Below are positions 36,360-46,317 of a stretch of 64,000 nt of DNA, one piece after another (position 1 is the first letter of the stretch; each line of letters begins with the position of its first letter). The position numbers were made by a program, and so were the translations under genes. The notes under the pieces were generated by a model. It was not told where the DNA came from. It saw only the letters and a list, made by a program, of their open reading frames with translations, and searched no databases. The DNA comes from Litoribrevibacter albus (GTDB lineage Bacteria; Pseudomonadota; Gammaproteobacteria; Pseudomonadales; Litoribrevibacteraceae), in contig NZ_BSNM01000011.1 in assembly GCF_030159995.1 (NCBI RefSeq), positions 186,001-250,000 of the forward strand, in the 5' to 3' direction.

Positions 36360-39300
36360 ATGAATTTTTCGAAGTTTTTTATTAACCGCCCGATCTTTGC
36401 GGGCGTTCTCTCCTTGATGATTTTCATCGCAGGGGCTTTAGCGGTGTGGAAGCTTCCAATCACCGAGTACCCTGAAGTTGTACCACCGACTGTCGTTGTA
36501 TCAGCTAACTACCCTGGCGCAAACCCTAAGGTCATTGCGGATACCGTGGCTTCGCCGTTAGAACAGGAAATTAATGGCGTTGAAGACATGCTCTATATGT
36601 CATCACAAGCCACTTCAGACGGTCGTATGACCCTGACCATTACCTTTGCAATCGGCACCGATGTCGATAAAGCTCAAACTCTGGTTCAAAACCGGGTGGA
36701 TCGTGCATTGCCAAGACTGCCACAAGAAGTCCAACGTCTCGGTGTCGTCACCCAGAAATCCTCTCCGGATTTAACCATGGTGGTGCATTTAACCTCACCC
36801 GATAACCGTTACGACATGCTTTATCTGTCTAACTATGCACACCTAAAAGTAAAAGATGAACTGGCCCGAATCGAAGGCGTTGGTGATGTTCGCCTGTTTG
36901 GTGCGGGTGAGTACAGCATGCGTATCTGGTTAGACCCTGAGAAAGTGGCTGCATTGAACCTCAACCCGAGCGATATTGTGGGTGCGATTCGTGAGCAAAA
37001 CCAGCAAGCTGCAGCAGGTTCTTTAGGGGCTCAACCGTCTGGCAGCAATGAATTTCAGTTGCTAATTAATGTAAAAGGCCGTCTGACCTCCGAAGAGGAA
37101 TTTGGCGAAATCATCATCAAGGTAGGTGAGAACGGCGAAATCGCCCGTTTGAAAGACGTAGCCCGTATTGAACTGGGCTCGGACTTCTACGCACTGCGTT
37201 CTTTACTGAACAACCAACCGGCTGTGGCCATCCCTATCTTCCAGGCGCCTGGCTCAAATGCCATTCAGATCTCTGATGACGTTCGAGCCACCATGGCCGA
37301 GCTAAAAAAAGCGTTTCCTGAAGGGGTGGACTATTCCATCGTCTATGACCCGACAGTGTTTGTTCGAGGCTCTATTGAAGCGGTAGTTAACACCCTATTC
37401 GAAGCCATCCTGTTAGTAGTACTGGTGGTTGTACTCTTCCTGCAAACGTGGCGTGCCTCGATCATTCCACTGGTTGCGGTTCCTATTTCGTTGGTTGGTA
37501 CTTTTGCCATCATGCATTTGTTGGGCTTCAGCTTTAATGCCTTGTCTTTGTTTGGGTTGGTTCTGGCCATCGGGATCGTCGTAGATGACGCCATCGTAGT
37601 AGTAGAAAACGTCGAACGTAACATCAGCGAAGGTCTGTCTCCGAGTGAAGCGACGAAGAAAGCCATGACCGAAGTAACCGGTCCGATCATTGCCACCACC
37701 CTGGTATTGATGGCGGTATTTATTCCTACGGCGTTCATGTCTGGCCTAACCGGGCAGTTCTACAAACAGTTCGCCTTAACCATCACCATTTCAACCATCA
37801 TCTCGGCCATCAACTCGTTGACATTAAGCCCAGCCTTGTCTGCATTGCTGTTGCGAGACGAACATGCGAAGAAAGACTGGTTAAGTCGTTTGATTGATTT
37901 CTTATTTGGTAAATGGTTATTCGGCCCGTTCAATAAGCTGTTTAACTGGGGTGCAAAAGGCTACACCGCTGGTATTGGCAAGTTAATTCGTCTGAGCGGC
38001 ATTGTACTCTTACTGTACGGTGGTTTGATGGGCTTAACTTACCATCAGTTCAGCACTACACCGACAGGCTATGTTCCAGGGCAAGACAAGATGTATCTGG
38101 TGTCCTTTGCCCAGTTACCGGATGCCGCCTCTTTAGAGCGTACCGAAGACGTGATTCGTCAAATGTCAGATATTGCATTGAAGCATCCAGGTGTGGAATC
38201 AGCTGTTGCCTTCCCTGGTCTGAACATCAATGGATTCACCAACAGCCCTAACAGCGGTATTGTCTTCGTGACACTGAAAGACTTCAGCGAACGTACCACT
38301 CCAGACTTGTCAGCCTTTGCTATTGCAGGTCAATTAAATGGACAGTTCGCGTCGATTCAGGAAGCCTTTATTGCGATCTTCCCGCCACCACCGGTATCCG
38401 GTTTGGGCACCATCGGCGGCTTCCGCCTACAGATCGAAGATCGGGGCAACTTAGGTTACGAAGAGTTATATCGGGTCACTCAGGAAGTCATTATGAAAGC
38501 TTGGGCTGCCCCAGAGTTGACCGGTAACTTCAGTAGTTTCCAGGTAAACGTACCCCAATTGGAAGTAGATCTTGATCGAACCAAAGCGAAAAGCCAGGGC
38601 GTTCAGGTGGATGAAGTGTTTACCACAATGCAAGCTTACTTAGGTTCCATCTATGTAAATGACTTCAACCAGTTTGGCCGGACTTATCAGGTCAATGTTC
38701 AGGCGGATGAAAGTTTCCGACAAGAACCAGACCAAATCGGCCAGTTAAAAGTACGCAACCAAAACGGCGACATGATTCCATTGGGCTCATTCTTAAATGT
38801 GACTCATGGTGCTGGCCCTGACCGAGTAATGCACTATAACGGTTTCACCACTGCAGAAGTCAATGGTGCACCTGCTCCGGGGTACAGTTCGGGTCAAGCT
38901 CAGGCAGCGATCGAGCGCATTCTTGAAGAGACATTACCGATCGGTATGGAGTACGAGTGGACGGATTTAACCTATCAGCAAATCCTGGCAGGCAATGCTG
39001 CACTTCTGGTGTTCCCGTTAGTAGTGATTCTGGTGTTCCTTGTTCTGGCAGCACAGTATGAGAGTATCAGTCTGCCACTTGCGATCATTCTGATTGTGCC
39101 TATGACGCTTTTATCAGCGATGACGGGTGTGATTTTGTATGGTGGCGACAATAACATCTTCACCCAAATTGGCTTTATCGTTCTGGTGGGCTTAGCAACG
39201 AAAAACGCAATCCTCATCGTCGAGTTTGCTAAAGAATTGCAAGACGACGGCATGACTGTGATCCAAGCCATTAAAGAAGCAGGAAGACTCCGTTTACGGC

Positions 39301-39554
39301 CTATCTTAATGACGTCCATCGCTTTCATTATGGGGGTTGTGCCTATGGTGTTTTCTACGGGTGCAGGGGCTGAAATGCGACAAGCAATGGGCGTTGCTGT
39401 GTTTTCAGGCATGATTGGCGTCACCGTCTTTGGTCTGGTACTGACACCTGTGTTCTATTACTTGTTACGCCGAAAGCACGACAACAAAGCACAGGAAGGT
39501 CAACCCTCACCTGCGTCTAAAAACGACTCTAATCAGCCTCAAATAGCGGCTTGA
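36360..39554 (+). CDS. mexF: RND multidrug efflux permease, MexF/OqxB type
   Basis: A 1064-residue proton-driven inner-membrane pump of the HAE1 family. It begins with NFSKFFINRPIFAGVLSLM and the porter domain PEVVPPTVVVSANYPGANPK. The transmembrane proton relay GIVVDDAIVVVENVE carries the two aspartates (near residues 410-411), with the helix 10 lysine in GLATKNAILIVEF. Twelve helices and two large periplasmic loops are evident. From memory the N-terminal 400 residues are very close to MexF of Pseudomonas. Known substrates of that group are chloramphenicol, quinolones and signalling precursors. No OprN/TolC-type channel gene follows, so the pump must borrow one. Confidence 0.96.
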   Translation: MNFSKFFINRPIFAGVLSLMIFIAGALAVWKLPITEYPEVVPPTVVVSANYPGANPKVIADTVASPLEQEINGVEDMLYMSSQATSDGRMTLTITFAIGTDVDKAQTLVQNRVDRALPRLPQEVQRLGVVTQKSSPDLTMVVHLTSPDNRYDMLYLSNYAHLKVKDELARIEGVGDVRLFGAGEYSMRIWLDPEKVAALNLNPSDIVGAIREQNQQAAAGSLGAQPSGSNEFQLLINVKGRLTSEEEFGEIIIKVGENGEIARLKDVARIELGSDFYALRSLLNNQPAVAIPIFQAPGSNAIQISDDVRATMAELKKAFPEGVDYSIVYDPTVFVRGSIEAVVNTLFEAILLVVLVVVLFLQTWRASIIPLVAVPISLVGTFAIMHLLGFSFNALSLFGLVLAIGIVVDDAIVVVENVERNISEGLSPSEATKKAMTEVTGPIIATTLVLMAVFIPTAFMSGLTGQFYKQFALTITISTIISAINSLTLSPALSALLLRDEHAKKDWLSRLIDFLFGKWLFGPFNKLFNWGAKGYTAGIGKLIRLSGIVLLLYGGLMGLTYHQFSTTPTGYVPGQDKMYLVSFAQLPDAASLERTEDVIRQMSDIALKHPGVESAVAFPGLNINGFTNSPNSGIVFVTLKDFSERTTPDLSAFAIAGQLNGQFASIQEAFIAIFPPPPVSGLGTIGGFRLQIEDRGNLGYEELYRVTQEVIMKAWAAPELTGNFSSFQVNVPQLEVDLDRTKAKSQGVQVDEVFTTMQAYLGSIYVNDFNQFGRTYQVNVQADESFRQEPDQIGQLKVRNQNGDMIPLGSFLNVTHGAGPDRVMHYNGFTTAEVNGAPAPGYSSGQAQAAIERILEETLPIGMEYEWTDLTYQQILAGNAALLVFPLVVILVFLVLAAQYESISLPLAIILIVPMTLLSAMTGVILYGGDNNIFTQIGFIVLVGLATKNAILIVEFAKELQDDGMTVIQAIKEAGRLRLRPILMTSIAFIMGVVPMVFSTGAGAEMRQAMGVAVFSGMIGVTVFGLVLTPVFYYLLRRKHDNKAQEGQPSPASKNDSNQPQIAA

Positions 39555-39564
39555 TTGTGAATGC

Positions 39565-39601
39565 AGTGACTGGTTGAAGTTGAATATTCAATCCAGTCAC
39601 T
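39565..39601. terminator. Terminator after the efflux operon
   Basis: AGTGACTGG (39565-39573) pairs perfectly with CCAGTCACT (39593-39601); the loop can also pair TTGAA with TTCAA. It is followed by CTCCTTCTT, 11 bases after the permease stop, and lies in a convergent gap, so it may serve both sides. Confidence 0.7.
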
Positions 39602-39683
39602 CTCCTTCTTGAAGCCCCGGCCAATTCCCGATCCCTTACCCCCAGGCTGGGTGCTTCATTCTCTTATCATTCATTTTGAATCT

Positions 39684-40424
39684 TTAGAGCGATTCCAAGT
39701 AGCCTTTCATAATCGCTGCGACGTCTATTTTCTTCAGCCCTTCATTAAGAATGCCCGCCAGCTTCTCACCTCGAGCGCCTTTTTTGAAACACACATACAG
39801 TTGCTTGTCTTCAAGCAAAGTCGAGTTGAACTGTATCTTACCCGCCTGTGCTTTCAGCTTAGGGTCTGACGCCAATAGATAACTCAGTACGTTTTGATCC
39901 ACCACGGCTAGCTCAGTGCGCCCTGTGGATAACTTTAACAGGTTCTTCACATCATCACTGGCCTCACTGGCTTTAATGGCTTTTTCTGCAACCATTTTGT
40001 CGAAATCAGTGGTATTCACATAGCCACTCACCACACCCACTTTGAATTTTTTTAAGTCTTCCAACGTTGACCAGCTGATAGGCTTAGAGGTTAACTCTGC
40101 AAATCCTAGCGGCCCGGACCCCATAGGTTCAGATAATACGAAATCCTGTTTTAACTCCTCTGAATAGTACTCAGGAAAATATCCGTCGAACTGGCCTTCT
40201 TTAGCCAAATGAACTGCACGCTTCCAAGGATAGAATTCAACCACCAGTTCATGCCCCATCGCTTTAAATGCAGCCTTAGCGACCGCTACACTGGCACCCT
40301 GCTCTTTCATAGATGCACTGGTATACGGCGGCCACTCCAATGAGGTTAATTTGATGGTGTCAGCTTTCAATAAATTAGGTAGTAATAGAATAGCCAAAGT
40401 TAAGATGGCACTGAATACTCTCAT
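39684..40424 (-). CDS. Periplasmic solute-binding protein (SBP family 3)
   Basis: A 246-residue exported protein with signal peptide (AILTLAILLLPNLLKA) and a family 3 fold: IKLTSLEWPPYTSASMKEQG, VEFYPWKRAVHLAKEGQFDG, and hinge region KFKVGVVSGYVNTTDFD. GGAGAAG lies 8 bases before ATG. The 'YPWKRAV-LAK-G' pattern is shared with the binding protein at 26755-27492, so the two belong to the same subgroup of stand-alone binding proteins in marine bacteria. No transport genes adjoin it; a chemoreceptor gene is divergent. Confidence 0.85.
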   Translation of the reverse strand: MRVFSAILTLAILLLPNLLKADTIKLTSLEWPPYTSASMKEQGASVAVAKAAFKAMGHELVVEFYPWKRAVHLAKEGQFDGYFPEYYSEELKQDFVLSEPMGSGPLGFAELTSKPISWSTLEDLKKFKVGVVSGYVNTTDFDKMVAEKAIKASEASDDVKNLLKLSTGRTELAVVDQNVLSYLLASDPKLKAQAGKIQFNSTLLEDKQLYVCFKKGARGEKLAGILNEGLKKIDVAAIMKGYLESL

Positions 40425-40806
40425 GCGTTACTTCTCCAAGATCTTTATGGTTATTGCATAGCTATGTCGATGAATATCAACGTTATTAAGGCTAGCAAAA
40501 CTTTGTGAAATTTCATGATTAGGCTAATACTTAATGCTCAGATAGTGCATCTGGGTAAACATCGGTTAAATCACGCACTACTAAAAATCTGCTACTGTTA
40601 CTTTGAGATATCGCCCCTAAACAATGGTCGATAAAGCCCCTAATACTTAGGCATTTCAGCAACGGAAATGACAACTTTTTAATGATTTCTTTAAAGATCT
40701 TGCAAAAGTAGTCGATTAAACATGACACAGGAAAAGAAATATTGGATGGAAAGCCAATTCCATTCTCCAAGAATAAACCTGTTAAAAGTTGCATCAGAGG
40801 TTTTCT
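40425..40806. other. Intergenic region, divergent promoters
   Basis: This 382-bp stretch separates the binding-protein gene from the chemoreceptor gene. A perfect 10-bp palindrome CATAGCTATG (40457-40466) lies 33 bp before the binding-protein start and could be an operator. An 87-codon minus-strand frame at 40531-40794 has no ribosome site and no protein-like pattern, so I do not call it. Nothing else is identifiable. Confidence 0.35.
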
Positions 40807-42330
40807 GTGAAAAATTCAATTAGCTTGCGTTTCAATCTTTTAGCCAGTGCCCTAGTGATTACTTTATTGGTTGCATTTGGCGCCTATAACCAAACCCAAA
40901 CAGGCAATGCCTTACGGGCCAGCCTTGATAAGCAAACAAATGCGGTATTGGGGCGTTTGAAACAGAGTTTGCCACCGACTCTCTGGAACTTTGAGACAGA
41001 TCAAATGGTTAGCATCGTCGAATCGGAAGTCAGCGCCAGTGAGATTAAAGGTGTATTCGTCTATGACACCAAAGAAATCATCATGGGTAGAATGGTCAAT
41101 GAATTTGAAAAAATCGTAGACGTAAAGAAACTTCCCGCAGATGCCGGCCTCACCAAGCAGACAGTGCTTGAGTTCGATGACTCAGGTTCCGTCAGTAAAG
41201 TGGGTAAAGTTGTCATTCTGATAGATGAAAGTGCGATCGATAACTTACTGGATCAATCGCTAAAAAGAACATTAATTCAATTAATCGTGATGGTTGTACT
41301 GCTGGTTGCAACCATTACGTTTCTGATGCGACTTATCGTTATTCGTCCACTCGCAGAGATTGGCAATGCCTTGAGTGATATTTCTCAAGGAGAAGGAGAC
41401 CTCACTCGCCGTCTCAATGCCAACAGAAGAGATGAAGTGGGTGTGGTTGCAAACCACTTCAATTTATTTGTGGATAAGATCCAACATCTGGTACAGCAAG
41501 TGGTTGGTTCTATGAACCATATGTCTGAACTGACACAAGACTTGTTAGAAGTAGCTCAAACAACCAATGCGGGGGTTCAGGCACAGTCCAAGGAAACAGA
41601 TCAGGTAGCGGCTGCAATTAATGAGATGAGCGCCACAGCGCACAATATTTCACAGAACACGTCAGAAGCGGCTGAAGCAGCTCATCACGCCAACGATGAA
41701 GCCTTATTGGCTAAGAGTGTTGTAACCGCCTCAATTGATGCTATTGGCCATTTAGCAGGTGAAATTGACACCGGAGCCAAAGTTATCAACAACCTTGAAA
41801 ACGACGTAAGTAACATCACCTCAATGGTTGATGTCATTCAAAGCATTGCCGAACAGACCAACCTACTGGCACTGAATGCCGCGATTGAGGCTGCCCGAGC
41901 AGGAGAGCAAGGCCGAGGATTTGCGGTGGTTGCCGACGAAGTACGAACCCTTGCCAGCCGAACTCAATCGACCACAGAAGAAATTCAACAAATGATCGAT
42001 AAACTTCAAACCGGAGCCCAGAGTGCCGTTGCGGTCATGGAAAGCAGTAAAGCCAAGGGTGAAAGTACCGTCGAAGAAGTAAATAAAACAGAAGAGTCTC
42101 TTGCCGGAATCGTCAGTGCCGTTTCAACCATTAACGACATGAGTACACAGATTGCAAGCGCATCAGAGCAACAGACGGCCGTCTCAGAAGAGATTGGCAA
42201 CAGCGTGACTCGTATTGCAGAGATTGCCGATGAGGCTGCTAACGGAGCTAAAAACACCGAAGAATCCTGTATCCGACTGGCAGACCTGACTCAAGAAATC
42301 CGTAATCAACTCGGACAGTTTAAAGTCTAA
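40807..42330 (+). CDS. Methyl-accepting chemotaxis protein, GTG start
   Basis: A 507-residue chemoreceptor. I choose GTG 40807 because CAGAGG ends 6 bases before it; the frame opens six codons earlier at an ATG with no ribosome site. Helix 1 (about 9-26) leads into a compact periplasmic sensor with [20 protein letters not shown] and [15 protein letters not shown], a single-Cache-like pattern. Helix 2 (about 160-180) is followed by HAMP ([20 protein letters not shown]) and a full signalling domain ([20 protein letters not shown]). Ligand unknown. Followed by a hairpin and an unknown gene. Confidence 0.93.
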   Translation: MKNSISLRFNLLASALVITLLVAFGAYNQTQTGNALRASLDKQTNAVLGRLKQSLPPTLWNFETDQMVSIVESEVSASEIKGVFVYDTKEIIMGRMVNEFEKIVDVKKLPADAGLTKQTVLEFDDSGSVSKVGKVVILIDESAIDNLLDQSLKRTLIQLIVMVVLLVATITFLMRLIVIRPLAEIGNALSDISQGEGDLTRRLNANRRDEVGVVANHFNLFVDKIQHLVQQVVGSMNHMSELTQDLLEVAQTTNAGVQAQSKETDQVAAAINEMSATAHNISQNTSEAAEAAHHANDEALLAKSVVTASIDAIGHLAGEIDTGAKVINNLENDVSNITSMVDVIQSIAEQTNLLALNAAIEAARAGEQGRGFAVVADEVRTLASRTQSTTEEIQQMIDKLQTGAQSAVAVMESSKAKGESTVEEVNKTEESLAGIVSAVSTINDMSTQIASASEQQTAVSEEIGNSVTRIAEIADEAANGAKNTEESCIRLADLTQEIRNQLGQFKV

Positions 42331-42357
42331 TTATTTCTCAAACATCCACTCGGGCGG

Positions 42358-42387
42358 GCGTACTTGCATGGTTCTCATCAAGTACGC
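42358..42387 (+). terminator. Hairpin after the chemoreceptor gene
   Basis: GCGTACTTG (42358-42366) pairs perfectly with CAAGTACGC (42379-42387) around a 12-nt loop, 28 bases after the receptor stop codon. There is no T-tract, so it may be a weak terminator or a 3'-end stabilising stem. Confidence 0.5.
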
Positions 42388-42510
42388 TCATTACACGGCT
42401 CAATTACGATAAACGGACGCATTTTCACGACAAAGTCACCTAAACTTAGCAATGAATAGGGAAGAACTTATCTCAGGCAGGGACTCAACCAAGCTCTATT
42501 GAGGCACCTA

Positions 42511-43023
42511 ATGAATAACAGTATTCCGTCCAGATTCCTACGTGACATCACCCTACTTCTAAATGTGCCGCGATCAGAATTTCTTGATGTTCCAGAGTGC
42601 AAAGATCCTTTTGATCAAAAGTCCCGATTGGACTTCTTTAAGCTTCTTCGAGGCAAAACCAAATCAGAACCTCAACCCAAAGTAAACCCTAAACAAAAAC
42701 ATATCCGACAATTCAATACGGCTGTCTGGCTCTCTTTCAAAAACCCACCGGACAAACCGGTTGCGTTACTACTTCAATATAAAGACTCGAAAGGCGAATT
42801 TTCCATCATCGTTGATGAGAGCACGCCCGATTCCAGCACCACCATGATGCTCTCAGGAGATACCAACCTGGAATTCTATGGTGAGCTTGAATACCTCAAA
42901 GCCATAGCAACCGGTTTAAAAAAAGACCACCTGTTCTTTGTGGAAGAAATTCATGTTCAACGCATTCGTTCAAAAGGAGAGAAAAAAGATAATACAAATT
43001 ATTGGCTTGTATCGAATGAATAG
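42511..43023 (+). CDS. Protein of unknown function
   Basis: A 170-residue soluble protein starting at ATG 42511, 6 bases after GAGG; the frame also opens at a TTG four codons earlier. No signal peptide or membrane segment. The N-terminal part (IPSRFLRDITLLLNVPRSEF) looks helical, a basic linker (about 50-70, KSEPQPKVNPKQK) follows, then a beta-rich half with VALLLQYKDSKGEFSIIVDE and LEFYGELEYLKAIATGLKK. I recognise no domain. It lies between a chemoreceptor gene and the pil operon on the same strand but with its own leader, so operon membership is unlikely. Confidence 0.65.
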   Translation: MNNSIPSRFLRDITLLLNVPRSEFLDVPECKDPFDQKSRLDFFKLLRGKTKSEPQPKVNPKQKHIRQFNTAVWLSFKNPPDKPVALLLQYKDSKGEFSIIVDESTPDSSTTMMLSGDTNLEFYGELEYLKAIATGLKKDHLFFVEEIHVQRIRSKGEKKDNTNYWLVSNE

Positions 43024-43272
43024 TATAGAAATTAGCTAAGCTTTTGTTATAGTTACCACCAATCCTCAATACTATTTATTATTTTCTTTGTAGTATTTTC
43101 GACCACTATTCCGTGATAAAAATCACACTTATCTTCTAATCTATATTCCATGATACGAATTGATTGTCCAAAAAAACACAACAAAAAGCCACATACACCT
43201 GAATTCAGACCGCCTGTCCGGTTAGCCCTAATATCGTTGCCATTCAGGCACCTCAAGACTTACGCACTTTTT

Positions 43273-43278
43273 TATAAT
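43273..43278 (+). promoter_or_regulatory. Candidate -10 box of the pil operon
   Basis: TATAAT at 43273-43278 is a consensus -10 element 44 bp before the pilE start. No matching -35 box is present at 16-18 bases, and no sigma-54 GG-N10-GC element is seen, so the promoter would need an activator. Confidence 0.35.
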
Positions 43279-43321
43279 AAGTGAAGTAAGAAGTATGACT
43301 ATTTCCCATAGGACGAAGTAC

Positions 43322-43717
43322 ATGAGTCTCAAGAATTCACATCAAGGGTTTTCACTTATCGAGCTACTTGTCGTTGTAGCAATTATTGGCATTTTAGGGT
43401 TCGTTGCTTATCCCAGCTATCAAGATTTCATTAAAGAAGGTATCCGAAATTCAGCTCAAAGCTACATGCTAGAACTTGCAAGTCAAGAAGCGAATTATCT
43501 TCAGGACAATCGAGCGTATACAACAACTCTAACGGATTTAAATGTTACTGCTTCGAATGAAGTAATTGATAACTATACGTTTACGATTTCTATTAGTTCT
43601 AATACTGTCCCAAACTACCTAATTACAGCGACACCAATATCTACAGGCATAATGGCTTCAGACGGCAATTTGACACTAAACCATCTTGGCGTTAAAGCCC
43701 CAGCAGCAAAGTGGTAA
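43322..43717 (+). CDS. pilE: Type IV minor pilin PilE
   Basis: First gene of the minor-pilin operon. The prepilin leader MSLKNSHQG is followed by the class III signal FSLIELLVVVAIIGILGF, cleaved at G/F with the conserved Glu5. The rest (about 132 mature residues) has the PilE pattern: YPSYQDFIKEGIRNSAQSYM, then EANYLQDNRAYTTTL and LGVKAPAAKW near the end. ATG 43322 gives a standard short leader and has AGGA upstream; an in-frame ATG at 43295 would add nine residues. Minor pilins prime pilus assembly in the inner membrane. Confidence 0.9.
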   Translation: MSLKNSHQGFSLIELLVVVAIIGILGFVAYPSYQDFIKEGIRNSAQSYMLELASQEANYLQDNRAYTTTLTDLNVTASNEVIDNYTFTISISSNTVPNYLITATPISTGIMASDGNLTLNHLGVKAPAAKW

Positions 43718-43722
43718 TAGCG

Positions 43723-44256
43723 ATGAAGAGTCTCGGTACATCAACAAATCAAACCATCAAAGGCTTTTCGCTAGTGGAGCTAATGGTGAGTTTAGTTGTT
43801 ATGGGTATTCTTTTTACTGGTGGTTATACAGCCCTAAGAAATTACACACCCAACGAAGATGTTCGTCTTATGGCGCACCAGCTGCAGTCTTCACTACTCA
43901 TGACACGAAGTGAAGCAGTTAAGCGAAACGAAGATGTATTTATGATTCCATCAACAGAGGGATATACAGGAGGCTGGGCAATTTCATCGAATGAAAATCG
44001 AAGCTTTGAAGACTGTATTGATAGCTCTCCTGAGGACGATTGTTTATATGTGTTCCAAAATGATAGACCAGTTAAGCTATCCGGATTATCAGGTGACGTC
44101 AAATATAACCGACAAGGCCGCATTCCACTTACCACATCCGATATTGAAATTGTAATTTGTGACAAAGATGAGAGCTCTTATGTCACAAAACGCACCATTC
44201 AGGTCAGTTCTAATGGCTTCCCAAAAATCATTTCAGAGGGGAACTGTGAACCATGA
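43723..44256 (+). CDS. fimT: Type IV pilus minor pilin FimT/GspH-like
   Basis: A 177-residue pseudopilin with leader ending IKG and mature N-terminus FSLVELMVSLVVMGILFTGG. The body shows the GspH/FimT pattern: LMAHQLQSSLLMTRSEAVKR, GGWAISSNENRS, LSGDVKYNRQGR and VICDKDES. The ATG at 43723 lies 6 bases after the pilE stop. Its TGA overlaps the next ATG (ATGA), indicating coupled translation. FimT-type pilins are part of the priming complex and in some species bind DNA. Confidence 0.88.
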   Translation: MKSLGTSTNQTIKGFSLVELMVSLVVMGILFTGGYTALRNYTPNEDVRLMAHQLQSSLLMTRSEAVKRNEDVFMIPSTEGYTGGWAISSNENRSFEDCIDSSPEDDCLYVFQNDRPVKLSGLSGDVKYNRQGRIPLTTSDIEIVICDKDESSYVTKRTIQVSSNGFPKIISEGNCEP

Positions 44257-44825
44257 TAAAGAGCAATATCATGCCTAACCACCTTATGCACTCAAAAGGC
44301 TTTAGCATGGTGGAAACCCTAGTAGCATTATTAATTTTTGCTCTCGGTATTCTTGGCTTTATTGGGATGCAGAACAGAGGTGTCCAAATGAATGTTGAAA
44401 TGGATCAACGAGAACAAGCAGCAAGAATACTCAGCTACATGGTAGAAGCCATTCAAACAAATAGAGATGCCAGAGGCTGTTATATAACTATTCTAGGATC
44501 ACATGGGACGCCTTATGTAGGAACAGGTACTTCTGGTAGTTTCACTTGTACAAGCTCAGGAACACTTGAAACACAAACACAAGCAGTAAACGACCTGAAC
44601 TTTTGGGATGACCTACTCAAGGGAGAGAACCAAGGTGGTGCTCTATTAAGTGCACGAGGATGTGTAGCCGAAGATGCAACTACCGGTGACTATACAGTAA
44701 GCGTTGTATGGCAAGGATTGGTTGATACAGTTAGCTCGGATAACATATGCGCTAGCACACTCTATCCAGCCGATAGCCGAAGAGTGTTAAGTTATACCAT
44801 CGCCTTTGCAGATCTGGACAACTAA
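44253..44825 (+). CDS. pilV: Type IV pilus minor pilin PilV
   Basis: A 190-residue (or 184 from ATG 44271) prepilin. Leader ends HSKG; the mature N-terminus FSMVETLVALLIFALGILGF is the PilV signature, followed by IGMQNRGVQMNVEMDQREQA and MVEAIQTNRDARGCY. The start overlaps the fimT stop by four bases; the stop overlaps the pilW start by one base. PilV is a core minor pilin of the priming complex. Confidence 0.9.
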   Translation: MIKSNIMPNHLMHSKGFSMVETLVALLIFALGILGFIGMQNRGVQMNVEMDQREQAARILSYMVEAIQTNRDARGCYITILGSHGTPYVGTGTSGSFTCTSSGTLETQTQAVNDLNFWDDLLKGENQGGALLSARGCVAEDATTGDYTVSVVWQGLVDTVSSDNICASTLYPADSRRVLSYTIAFADLDN

Positions 44826-45826
44826 TGGTGAACACAATGATGCCAACTTTCTCACACCAAAAAGGCCTTACATTAATAGAGTTGATGATAGGTTCAGTGC
44901 TTGGACTAACGCTAAGCCTGACAATAATGTCTGCTGTTATTACAAGCAACAAAATGAACAGAGAAGGTATGAAAGCCATTGAACTTACAGAGAACGGAAG
45001 GTTTTTAAACGAAGTTCTAAAAAATGACATTGCCAACGCTGGTTATTATGGTGCTCTAGCCGACATACCAAAAGGTGATACTGCACCAGATCCTTGTGAT
45101 CTAAGCAATCTTAACGATACGCTTGCTTTTCCAGTTCAAATATACAACGACACCACTAGTCTTGATTTTGCCGGCAAAACTACTTGTGACATCCAAATTG
45201 AACCAAATACTGATGTAATTATCATCCGACGAGCAAGTTCTGTAGAAGAAGACCCAGCTTCTCCTCTTCCTAATGAATACCATATTCAATCCACTTACGA
45301 CGACTACAATATTCTAAAATCAACAGTTGCAACGCAATTCCCTTTTACTAATAAAGCTGAAACAGAAGAAATTCGTCAGTATTTAGTCCATATATATTAT
45401 GTCAGTCCATGCAGAGAGACGGATTGTAGTAACACCTCCAGCTCCACTGATAGCCCAACACTAAAACGATTAGAGCTTCATGATGGACAATTCGTTAGTG
45501 TTGTAATCTCTGAAGGTGTAGAACAACTTCAATATGAATTTGGTATTGACCGTTCAGGTAATGGCATACCAAATGAAAGCACTCCAGGTGCCGATGATGC
45601 TTATGTTACTTCGCCTACGGATGAAGAAATCCAAAATACTGTAGCCATAAAATTTTACGCTCTGGTTCGTTCAAATGACAAATCAAATGAACTAACTGAC
45701 AGCGAACTTTATGACTTGGGCCGGTTTGGATTTGTGAGCGGCAGCAGTTTAGGTGAGAAATATAAGCGACGTGTATTTATGAATCTCACACGAGTAAATA
45801 ATATTGCGATGAAGAGAGAAAGCTAA
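44825..45826 (+). CDS. pilW: Type IV pilus assembly protein PilW
   Basis: A 333-residue large minor pilin. Leader ends HQKG; mature start LTLIELMIGSVLGLTLSLTI, with Leu instead of Phe at position 1 as is common in PilW. Then the family segment ELTENGRFLNEVLKNDIANA GYYG appears, as does EGVEQLQYEFGIDRSGNG and VAIKFYALVRSN. The C-terminal RRVFMNLTRVNNIAMKRES is typical. One-base overlaps with pilV and pilX on either side show a tightly packed operon. Confidence 0.9.
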   Translation: MVNTMMPTFSHQKGLTLIELMIGSVLGLTLSLTIMSAVITSNKMNREGMKAIELTENGRFLNEVLKNDIANAGYYGALADIPKGDTAPDPCDLSNLNDTLAFPVQIYNDTTSLDFAGKTTCDIQIEPNTDVIIIRRASSVEEDPASPLPNEYHIQSTYDDYNILKSTVATQFPFTNKAETEEIRQYLVHIYYVSPCRETDCSNTSSSTDSPTLKRLELHDGQFVSVVISEGVEQLQYEFGIDRSGNGIPNESTPGADDAYVTSPTDEEIQNTVAIKFYALVRSNDKSNELTDSELYDLGRFGFVSGSSLGEKYKRRVFMNLTRVNNIAMKRES

Positions 45827-46305
45827 TGAAAATTCCTTCGTCACCTTTTAAGCAATCCCAAGAAGGGGCCGTGCTTTTACTGTCTCTTATAATGGTTCTT
45901 GTATTATCAATTTCAGCTATTGCAATGGTAAATGTAAATAATGTGAACCAACAAATAATAAGAAACCAAATAAACACAATGGAAGCGGAGCAAGTGGCTT
46001 TAGAAGTCATAGAAAGTCTATTAAATGGCATAGATACCTTTGAGACCGCTGCCAATGAACAAATTGCAGGAACCATTTATAAAATTGATGACGGCAGTCT
46101 AAATCAAGGCGAATACACGGTCTCTGTCTTAAACATCCGCTGCACCTATTCTCATATCATTGATGGTTATTCATTAACGGCTGACTCCGTTCCTGAAACA
46201 AATTACTTTGAATTTGATATAGAAGTTGCCTCCTCAGTAACTGGAGCTACAACAAAAATGACACAAGGTGTTCGCTTTAACAGTCCAGCCGGACTTTGTC
46301 CATAG
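45826..46305 (+). CDS. pilX: Type IV pilus assembly protein PilX
   Basis: A 159-residue minor pilin-like protein. The N-terminus QEGAVLLLSLIMVLVLSIS is the PilX type, in which the usual F1/E5 prepilin residues are replaced. A helix with NVNQQIIRNQINTMEAEQVA follows. Its length and position before pilY1 match PilX. With PilV, PilW, FimT and PilE it forms the tip/priming complex that carries PilY1. Confidence 0.88.
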   Translation: MKIPSSPFKQSQEGAVLLLSLIMVLVLSISAIAMVNVNNVNQQIIRNQINTMEAEQVALEVIESLLNGIDTFETAANEQIAGTIYKIDDGSLNQGEYTVSVLNIRCTYSHIIDGYSLTADSVPETNYFEFDIEVASSVTGATTKMTQGVRFNSPAGLCP

Positions 46306-46317
46306 AGGAAGAGAAAC

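Noticed and set aside
37343-37738. 131-codon frame antisense to mexF
   Set aside because: It is a shadow of the transmembrane coding sequence, with low-complexity M/T/S composition.
40531-40794. 87-codon minus-strand frame
   Set aside because: No ribosome site or protein-like pattern, and it lies in a divergent promoter region.
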